A DNA stretch of 18,992 nucleotides from Candidatus Aenigmatarchaeota archaeon. GTDB taxonomy: Archaea > Aenigmatarchaeota > Aenigmatarchaeia > QMZP01. The stretch covers positions 1 to 18,992 of the forward strand of contig WAQT01000019.1 of NCBI GenBank assembly GCA_015520105.1, read 5' to 3'. This document shows positions 14,800-18,992 of this stretch, one piece after another (position 1 is the first letter of the stretch; every line of letters begins with the position of its first letter). The notes under the pieces are model-generated. The model did not search any database, was not told the origin of the DNA, and saw only the letters and a list, made by a program, of their open reading frames with translations. The position numbers were made by a program, and so were the translations under genes.

Positions 14800-15896
14800 A
14801 GGCCCGGAGTTCCGCCTTCGGTTTCGCTGCACGCCCATGCGCTGTTTTTTAGTTCAAGTGAGAAACCCGCTTCGCACTCGTCTGAATACGTCACGCTGTC
14901 CGCGACATTCCCGTCCTTTCCGTCGAGAAGCGATATGCTGTCTCCTTTCTTGTTGTTCAGCGTGAAGCTAGAGTCAAGAACAAGGCCTTCAAAGAGTGGG
15001 TGTTCTATGAGGAAGAGCGTCGCGTTGTCCGCTATTATAGCCTTTTCTCCGTTCTTTACAAGAGTCCCGAGACCTGCATCCTTAATAAGGTGCTGAACGC
15101 CTCCCTCAAGAAGCCTCCACTGCGATATGTCGGTGTCCGGTCCTGCGTTTTCTATCTCTATCCATTCCCTTCCCTTGTCAGAGCCGATTGCGTCATAGAA
15201 TATTTCGGTTATCCTTATTGTTCCGCTGCTGTTCTGGCAGGTGTTGAGATGGACGCACTCGTTCGTGGCGAAGCTGTAACGGTCCTCTGTGCATGGGTCG
15301 GCGTCGTCGCAGTCGGGACAGTCCGCGGAGCCGGGAGGGTCGGTTTCCTCGCATATACCGTTTCCGTCGCAAAAAAGGATGGGAACGCATGCGCACGTGC
15401 CGTTGTCAGGAACCTGGCACGGGCCGCATTTGATATCGCACCGGGTTTCTTGGACTGTTGCGGTTTCTGTTTCGCTGGCGTGTTCCTGTTGCTTTTGCTG
15501 CACTTTCTGCCGGCACTCGGGTTCGCATGCGCTGCATTTCTGCTTGTCGGGGAGGTAGAAGTTCAGGCATTCGGAAACGCTTCCGTCAGGGCATGTCTTT
15601 ACTGTTGGCTCGCATGCAGGGACGTTTACCTGAGATTCGCGCGTCGCGTCTTTCTTTTCGGAGAGATTGTGAGCAGAAGCGGGGGTCTGGGCTTCCTGGC
15701 GCTTCTTGGTTGCGTTGGTTTCTTTTGATATGTTGCGCGCTTGCTCTGCAACAATCTCCGGGATTTCTGGATGGTCGCGCGGACCGATTTCTATGTCCAT
15801 CGGTGTGTTCTGAACGTCTCCTGTATAACGCGTGCATCCTGAAACAAGAACAGCGGCTGCTATAAGGGTTAAGAGGAGAAACTTGTATAAAACCAT
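14796..15896 (-). CDS. Lipoprotein with Cys-rich region and lamin-tail domain
   Basis: 366 residues. The N-terminus has a signal peptide ending in LVSGC, a lipobox, so Cys21 is probably lipid-anchored on the outer face of the membrane. A hydrophilic Ser/Thr/Glu/Lys linker follows (about 22-90). A cysteine-rich region (about 93-225) includes CDGNGICEETDPPGSADCPDC and DDADPCTEDRYSFATNECVH, elements typical of secreted multi-module proteins. The C-terminal 140 residues are a lamin-tail (LTD) beta domain: IRITEIFYDAIG, REWIEIENAG, ISQWRL, KNGEKAIIADN, FTLNNKKGDSISLLDGKDGNVADSVTY. LTDs occur in extracellular prokaryotic proteins and are thought to act in binding, but no enzyme domain is present here. 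The CGNGxCE-type motif also occurs in the large surface protein at 2292-5681. The start at 15896 is preceded by a TATA box at the leaderless distance. Confidence 0.88.
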   Translation of the reverse strand: MVLYKFLLLTLIAAAVLVSGCTRYTGDVQNTPMDIEIGPRDHPEIPEIVAEQARNISKETNATKKRQEAQTPASAHNLSEKKDATRESQVNVPACEPTVKTCPDGSVSECLNFYLPDKQKCSACEPECRQKVQQKQQEHASETETATVQETRCDIKCGPCQVPDNGTCACVPILFCDGNGICEETDPPGSADCPDCDDADPCTEDRYSFATNECVHLNTCQNSSGTIRITEIFYDAIGSDKGREWIEIENAGPDTDISQWRLLEGGVQHLIKDAGLGTLVKNGEKAIIADNATLFLIEHPLFEGLVLDSSFTLNNKKGDSISLLDGKDGNVADSVTYSDECEAGFSLELKNSAWACSETEGGTPGL

Positions 15897-15930
15897 ATAT
15901 AATTATTGTAGGAGATATATAATGCATCTA
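15897..15930. promoter_or_regulatory. Divergent promoters of lipoprotein and tRNA-Arg
   Basis: Only 35 bases separate the lipoprotein ATG (15896, minus) from the tRNA 5' end (15932, plus). On the minus strand ATTATATATC (about 15914-15923) is centred about 23 bases before the lipoprotein ATG. On the plus strand ATATATAATTATT (about 15896-15908) is centred about 30 bases before the tRNA. The two boxes are largely A/T and nearly symmetrical, so use of either cannot be separated by eye. Confidence 0.5.
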
Positions 15931-15955
15931 TGGGCCCGTAGCTCAGTTTGGACAG

Positions 15956-15974
15956 TCGTCCTTGGGCGGTCCAG
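15956..15974 (+). other. tRNA intron 1: D arm, position 22/23 (19 nt)
   Basis: The boundaries give an exact bulge-helix-bulge. Exon GGAC (15950-15953) pairs with intron GTCC (15969-15972) as the 4-bp central helix. The 3-nt bulges are A-G|T (15954-15956) and A-G|A (15973-15975), each cut after the second base. Inside, C15957-G15968, G15958-C15967, T15959-G15966 and C15960-G15965 close a CTTG loop. Removal restores the D-stem strand GAGC. Confidence 0.88.
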
Positions 15975-15989
15975 AGCACTCGCCTCCTA

Positions 15990-15999
15990 AAACGGGGAG
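15990..15999 (+). other. tRNA intron 2: anticodon loop, position 37/38 (10 nt)
   Basis: Canonical site one base 3' of the anticodon. Exon CTCC (32-35; 15984-15987) pairs with intron GGGG (15994-15997, one U-G), with bulges T-A|A and A-G|A. Only three bases remain between bulge and helix, so there is no inner stem. Because A occurs on both sides, the exact cut could shift by a base without changing the mature loop CTCCTAA. Confidence 0.85.
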
Positions 16000-16021
16000 A
16001 GCGAGGGGTCGCAGGTTCGAA

Positions 16022-16194
16022 ACACAAGAAGGGGACGCGTTCCCCCTTCTTGGTGTGGTATCGTCCCTTAATACAAGATAACAAGGCAAAGGGTTAACCG
16101 ATAGTGCAAATGGAGAGGTAATCCGGTTCCCCTCTTGTATCGTCTCCTGTTTGAAGGATAAACAAGGAGACGGTTAAATGGGATGTGAAGGAAG
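16022..16194 (+). other. tRNA intron 3: T loop, position 59/60 (173 nt)
   Basis: The exon T stem (GCAGG, 16011-16015; CCTGC, 16196-16200) brackets the site. Exon TTCG (16016-16019) faces intron AGGA (16189-16192) with three pairs and one G-A, bulges A-A|A and A-G|T, and an inner CACA/TGTG helix (16023-16026 with 16184-16187). This is a relaxed bulge-helix-bulge. The body holds three hairpin domains: 16022-16056 (about 14 bp with two bulges), 16071-16140 (8-bp ATACAAGA/TCTTGTAT plus AACCG/CGGTT and GGG/CCC), and 16141-16172 (12 bp with one bulged A). Domain 1 competes with the CACA/TGTG helix for 16023-16026. No reading frame or C/D-box signature was seen. Confidence 0.82.
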
Positions 16195-16216
16195 TCCTGC
16201 CGGGTCCGTAGCAACC

Positions 16217-16224
16217 TTTTTAAT
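16217..16224 (+). promoter_or_regulatory. TATA box of the MinD-like gene / T tract after the tRNA
   Basis: TTTTTAAT is centred about 24 bases before the ATG at 16244 and begins nine bases after the tRNA 3' end. Its T5 run can stop tRNA transcription while the same bases act as the TATA box of a leaderless MinD-like mRNA. Both roles are inferred from position. Confidence 0.4.
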
Positions 16225-16243
16225 CCAGAGGCCAACTATTAAC

Positions 16244-16999
16244 ATGGCGAGGATAATCGCTGTTGCTTCCGGAAAAGGAGGGGTTGGGAAGACCACTGTT
16301 GTTGCCAACCTTTCGGCCGCCCTTGCAAGGTTCAACAGATCTGTCATAGCAGTGGACGCCAACCTCACAGCATCAAACCTCGGGATGCATCTCGGGATTC
16401 CGTTATATCCGAAGACGCTTCAGGACGTTCTAAACAGAAAAGCAAGCGTAAGGGATGTTGTCTATTACCATGAGGACGGATTCAGGGTGATTCCTGCAGA
16501 CGTATCCCTATCGAAGGTGATGATTCCGAGGGCCGACAGGCTGCTTGAGTCTCTCTACAGGATATCCGAGGGCGCTGATTTCGTTCTCATAGACTGCGCT
16601 GCCGGGATAGGAAGCGAGGCGCTCGAGGCCGTGCGTGCGGCTGACGAGATTCTCGTGGTCACCAATCCGGAGATGCCCGCTCTTATGGATGCGCTGAAGG
16701 TGGCGCGCTCAGCAGAGATGTACGAAACAAGGAGCGCCGGTGTGGTGCTGAACAGGGTGAACGGGGGACCGCACGAGGTTCCTGAGAGCGAGGTTGAAGG
16801 GTTTCTTGAGCAGCATATAATAGGCAGAATTCCGGAGAGCAGGCACGTAAAGGCGTCCATAGCGGCGAGGAGGCCCGCTGTGTCTGCGTATCCAAGGTCT
16901 CCTGCAGCAGAAAGCTTCATGAAACTGGCAGCTGAGCTTATAGGAGAGGAGTACAGGCCTTCTGGGATGCTGTCAAGGATTTTTGGGTGGTTCGGGTAA
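16244..16999 (+). CDS. MinD/ParA-family P-loop ATPase
   Basis: 251 residues. Deviant Walker A KGGVGKTT with signature Lys11 (11-18), Walker A' VDAN (37-40) and Walker B FVLIDCAAGIG (113-123), where MinD usually has D-x-PAG. Later family landmarks are present (VVTNPEMPALMDALK, GVVLNRVN, ILGRIPE-like IIGRIPES). The last residues, MLSRIFGWFG, form a short amphipathic helix resembling the MinD membrane-targeting sequence, so ATP-dependent membrane binding is plausible. Archaeal MinD-like proteins position other complexes, and many have no MinE partner. The start at 16244 was chosen because it begins at the conserved MARIIAVASGKGGVGKT; the upstream in-frame ATG at 16178 lies inside the tRNA intron. 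The 3' end overlaps the convergent pheT by 27 bases. Confidence 0.92.
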   Translation: MARIIAVASGKGGVGKTTVVANLSAALARFNRSVIAVDANLTASNLGMHLGIPLYPKTLQDVLNRKASVRDVVYYHEDGFRVIPADVSLSKVMIPRADRLLESLYRISEGADFVLIDCAAGIGSEALEAVRAADEILVVTNPEMPALMDALKVARSAEMYETRSAGVVLNRVNGGPHEVPESEVEGFLEQHIIGRIPESRHVKASIAARRPAVSAYPRSPAAESFMKLAAELIGEEYRPSGMLSRIFGWFG

Positions 17000-18616
17000 G
17001 TTCAGAAGCGGAGCGAGTTCTATTTCAAGGCACGCGACAGGCATTGAGAGGTCGAAGCTGATTATTACTTCCGGGTTTATCTCTCCGAGAATCCCTATCT
17101 TTCTGTTATTTAGGATTACTGAGGCGCATCTTCCCCTGATAAACGTCGGGTGACTCTCTTGTTTAAGGGAGACTTTGGTTCCGAGGCTCTGGAACAGAGA
17201 GTTGGACACGGATATTATCTCCGAAAGCCCTGCAGAGGAGTGGGAGATTGCCGCGGACAGCTTTCTTACGTTGTTTGCTCCTGTTTCGCTGCTGTCAGGC
17301 ACGACTGCATCAGCAACCTCGAATATTTTCTGTGGGTATCTCCTGTGCTTGTTTGAAGAGAGGTTGCCAAGAAGGCTCGGAAGAAGCCAGTTCCTGCACA
17401 CAGAATACTCGCTCGTGACTGGGTTTTCTATCTCTATTGCCGGTTCGCGTTTCCGCATGTTCTCGAAGAGCTTCTTCTTTGATGTGAGTGTGAAGTTCAC
17501 CATCTCCTGAAAACCGAGACCTATCATGATCTCCCTGACGGACTCGGACAGCTCCTCTATTGGGAGCAGGGAACCGATCGTGGGGTGTTTTGGCATCTCC
17601 GGGACAAAGTTGTTGTAGCCATACGCTATTGCCGCATCTTCTGCGATGTCCACGGCGTGCATTATGTCTATCCTGTACTGAGGAACGGATACGGTTTTGT
17701 TTTTTATGTCAACCGCGTGGCCCATTCTTTCTAAAAGGGATTTTATCTCTCTGTTGGTCAGGGACTCCCCCATCATCCTCTTTATGCTTTCCGGGTCAAA
17801 GGGAACGTTTCTTGGTCTCATGTCCGGGCTCTCCCAGCCGTCTATTTGCACGGACTCCAGCCTTCCTCCCCGCGTCTCCAGTGCGGCCATTATTATGTTC
17901 AGGGCCGCGTTTGCTGCTGTTTTGTCGCTTCCTGTTATCTCTATGAACACGTCCGTTGTCTGCTCTGTAACCCTTGTCCTGTCGGAGTTGGTTATTGGGG
18001 GGAAGGATATCACGCCCTCGCTGTCGAATATCAGCGGAAACCTTCTGCGGCCTGAAAGCAGGTGCGCATATTCCCTTCCCTTTGGGTGTTTTGATAGAAT
18101 CTCCATTGGTGTCATGGACTTGTTGGTGTTTAGGGGAATGAATCTTACAGAGTCTGGGGCCCGCTCTGTGTAAAGGAGAGGCGGTCTTATTCTTCCGAAG
18201 TCGTGGACTCCTGTCGCTATCTTCTTCCTGCCCCTTCCTATGCTCGTATCCAGAAGCTCCTGAAGCTGCATAAGGGACTTTATGGCGCTGTCTGTCAGGG
18301 AGAGGCCTCTCACAATGCCGGCTGCTATAACCGGTCTTGAGGAAACCTTTTCGGTGCTCAGTTTTACTGTTGGTTTTGACAGGATATGGCCCGGGGGCCC
18401 GGGAGCGAGAGAGAGCCACGCGTTTATCTGCCTTGCTATCCCTTCAGGGGAATAGAGGTCGGGTCTGTCCGGCGTGACTTCAAGCCTGAGCTCGTCTCCC
18501 TCCCATGAGTCTATCTCTATCTTGTTCAGTGGAAGTATTTCCTCAAGCTCAGAGTCCGAGAGTTTTCTCTTTATGAGCGACCTCAAATCGTTTGCGCTTG
18601 CTGTGATTATTGGCAT
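16973..18616 (-). CDS. pheT: Phenylalanyl-tRNA synthetase beta subunit
   Basis: 547 residues, the length of the short archaeal/eukaryotic-type beta subunit, without the extra N-terminal domains of the bacterial enzyme. It begins MPIITASANDLRSLI and has LRLEVTPDRPDLYSPEGIARQ (about 45-65), the B3/B4 editing region, the B5 DNA-binding-like domain (PFDPESIKRMMGESLTNREIKSLLERMG, then VPQYRIDIMHAVDIAEDAAIAYGYNN), and the catalytic-like core (EMVNFTLTSKKKLFENM, NPVTSEYSVCRNWLLPSLL). It pairs with PheS to charge tRNA-Phe and carries editing activity. The start at 18616 overlaps the PheS stop by one base (TAATG) and has an AAAGGAGGT site about 8-10 bases upstream. A longer frame from 18646 lies within pheS and was rejected. 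Confidence 0.96.
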   Translation of the reverse strand: MPIITASANDLRSLIKRKLSDSELEEILPLNKIEIDSWEGDELRLEVTPDRPDLYSPEGIARQINAWLSLAPGPPGHILSKPTVKLSTEKVSSRPVIAAGIVRGLSLTDSAIKSLMQLQELLDTSIGRGRKKIATGVHDFGRIRPPLLYTERAPDSVRFIPLNTNKSMTPMEILSKHPKGREYAHLLSGRRRFPLIFDSEGVISFPPITNSDRTRVTEQTTDVFIEITGSDKTAANAALNIIMAALETRGGRLESVQIDGWESPDMRPRNVPFDPESIKRMMGESLTNREIKSLLERMGHAVDIKNKTVSVPQYRIDIMHAVDIAEDAAIAYGYNNFVPEMPKHPTIGSLLPIEELSESVREIMIGLGFQEMVNFTLTSKKKLFENMRKREPAIEIENPVTSEYSVCRNWLLPSLLGNLSSNKHRRYPQKIFEVADAVVPDSSETGANNVRKLSAAISHSSAGLSEIISVSNSLFQSLGTKVSLKQESHPTFIRGRCASVILNNRKIGILGEINPEVIISFDLSMPVACLEIELAPLLNLPEPPKNP

Positions 18617-18992
18617 TATCTCACAACCTCCTTTGTTCTCAGCCACTCAAGGTCGTCGTTGTAAAGGAGTCGTATGTCGCTGACTCCAAGCTTTATCATT
18701 GAAAGGCGCTCGAAACCAAACCCCCATGCAAGCACGGGAACGTTCACTCCGAGTGGAAGCGTGACTTCCGGTCTGAGCATTCCCGCGCCTCCGACCTCTA
18801 CCCATTTTCCGTTTATCATGCAGTCTATCTCCACCGAGGGCTCTGTGAACGGGAAGTATGACGGCCTGAAGCGGGTTTTTTCTGCTTCAGCAATCTCCCT
18901 GCCGAACATGTCGAGGTAACCGAGAAGGTGCCTGAACGTGAGGTTCTCTCCGAGAACTATTCCGTCAAGCTGGTGGAACTCCACGAAATGGG
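18616..18992 (-). CDS. pheS: Phenylalanyl-tRNA synthetase alpha subunit, 3' part
   Basis: Only the C-terminal 124 residues are in the window; the gene continues past the right edge. The frame reads HFVEFHQLDGIVLGENLTFRHLLG, then RFRPSYFPFTEPSVEI, WVEVGGAGMLRPEVTLPLG and AWGFGFERLSMIKLGVSDIRLLYNDDLEWLR. These are the class II motif 2/3 and Phe-binding regions of the catalytic subunit, nearly identical in order to other archaeal PheS. The edge codon that could look like a start (GTG at 18984) is internal, since the conserved His-Phe precede it. It is translationally coupled to pheT. Confidence 0.96.
   Translation of the reverse strand, partial: HFVEFHQLDGIVLGENLTFRHLLGYLDMFGREIAEAEKTRFRPSYFPFTEPSVEIDCMINGKWVEVGGAGMLRPEVTLPLGVNVPVLAWGFGFERLSMIKLGVSDIRLLYNDDLEWLRTKEVVR

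Larger units (their letters stand above)
15932..16208 (+). tRNA. tRNA-Arg(CCU) interrupted by three introns
   Basis: Joining 15932-15955, 15975-15989, 16000-16021 and 16195-16208 gives a complete 75-nt tRNA. The acceptor GGGCCCG pairs with CGGGTCC (one G-U), with discriminator G at 16208. T8 and A9 follow, then D stem GCTC/GAGC with G18G19. The anticodon stem is CTCGC/GCGAG, the loop CTCCTAA (anticodon CCT) and the variable region GGGTC. The T stem is GCAGG/CCTGC and the loop TTCGAAT. Expected tertiary bases are present (T8-A14, G15-C48, T54-T55-C56-A58). CCA is not encoded. The product decodes the AGG arginine codon. Three introns (19, 10 and 173 nt) at 22/23, 37/38 and 59/60 must be cut out by the tRNA splicing endonuclease and the ends ligated. 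A T5 run at 16217-16221 may end transcription. Confidence 0.92.

Noticed and set aside
15000..15728. 242-codon plus-strand frame opposite the lipoprotein
   Set aside because: Cysteine and valine content reflects the complement of the Cys-rich gene; the minus-strand protein has a lipobox and an LTD domain.
15932..16021. Split (trans-spliced) tRNA half instead of an intron-containing gene
   Set aside because: The matching 3' part (TCCTGCCGGGTCCG) occurs 173 bases downstream on the same strand with a relaxed bulge-helix-bulge, so cis-splicing explains it.
16022..16194. C/D-box or H/ACA guide RNA in the T-loop intron
   Set aside because: No RUGAUGA/CUGA pair and no clear H/ACA pocket were seen; the structure remains unassigned.
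16178..16243. Upstream start of the MinD-like protein
   Set aside because: Would begin in the tRNA intron and add 22 residues before the conserved MARIIAVASGKGG start.
17697..18173. Plus-strand open frames opposite pheT
   Set aside because: Shadows of the well conserved synthetase gene.

Overview
The window comes from an archaeon. The evidence is the archaeal order secE-nusG(spt5)-rpl11-rpl1-rplP0-rpl12, an archaeal-type short PheT with its PheS partner, KaiC-like and V4R-like proteins, an isoprenoid/ether-lipid gene set (polyprenyl synthase, UbiA, geranylgeranyl-reductase-like flavoprotein), TATA boxes about 23-28 bases before start codons (leaderless mRNAs), and a tRNA gene with bulge-helix-bulge introns. 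Very tight packing (1-4 base overlaps, convergent genes overlapping at their stops), prepilin-like and cysteine-rich surface proteins and a lipoprotein with a lamin-tail domain would fit a small-genome (DPANN-like) lineage. That placement is inference; no single gene here proves it.

Layout. 52-5681 (+): two translationally coupled large cell-surface proteins, the second with repeated cysteine-knot/beta-sandwich modules. 5741-9680 (-): the translation/secretion operon secE, spt5, L11, then an unexpected membrane-anchored helix-turn-helix protein, then L1, P0 and L12. 9771-10841 (-): polyprenyl (probably GGPP) synthase, divergent from a KaiC-family ATPase and a V4R-like protein (10921-12276, +). 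12273-14182 (-): flavoprotein reductase and UbiA prenyltransferase, which with the synthase form a plausible ether-lipid route. 14266-14799 (+): paired CBS domains with a C-terminal zinc knuckle. 14796-15896 (-): lamin-tail-domain lipoprotein. 15932-16208 (+): tRNA-Arg(CCU). 16244-16999 (+): MinD/ParA-like ATPase. 16973-18992 (-): pheT and the 3' part of pheS.

The most striking item is the tRNA-Arg(CCU) gene. A perfect 75-nt cloverleaf is recovered only after removing three separate introns: 19 nt in the D arm (22/23), 10 nt in the anticodon loop (37/38) and 173 nt in the T loop (59/60). The D-arm intron has a complete bulge-helix-bulge. The long T-loop intron folds into three hairpin domains and carries an internal imperfect duplication. 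The second theme is a membrane-tethered winged-helix protein inserted in the middle of the ribosomal stalk operon, with the downstream L1-P0-L12 genes having their own promoter and a UUCG hairpin next to the L1 ribosome binding site.
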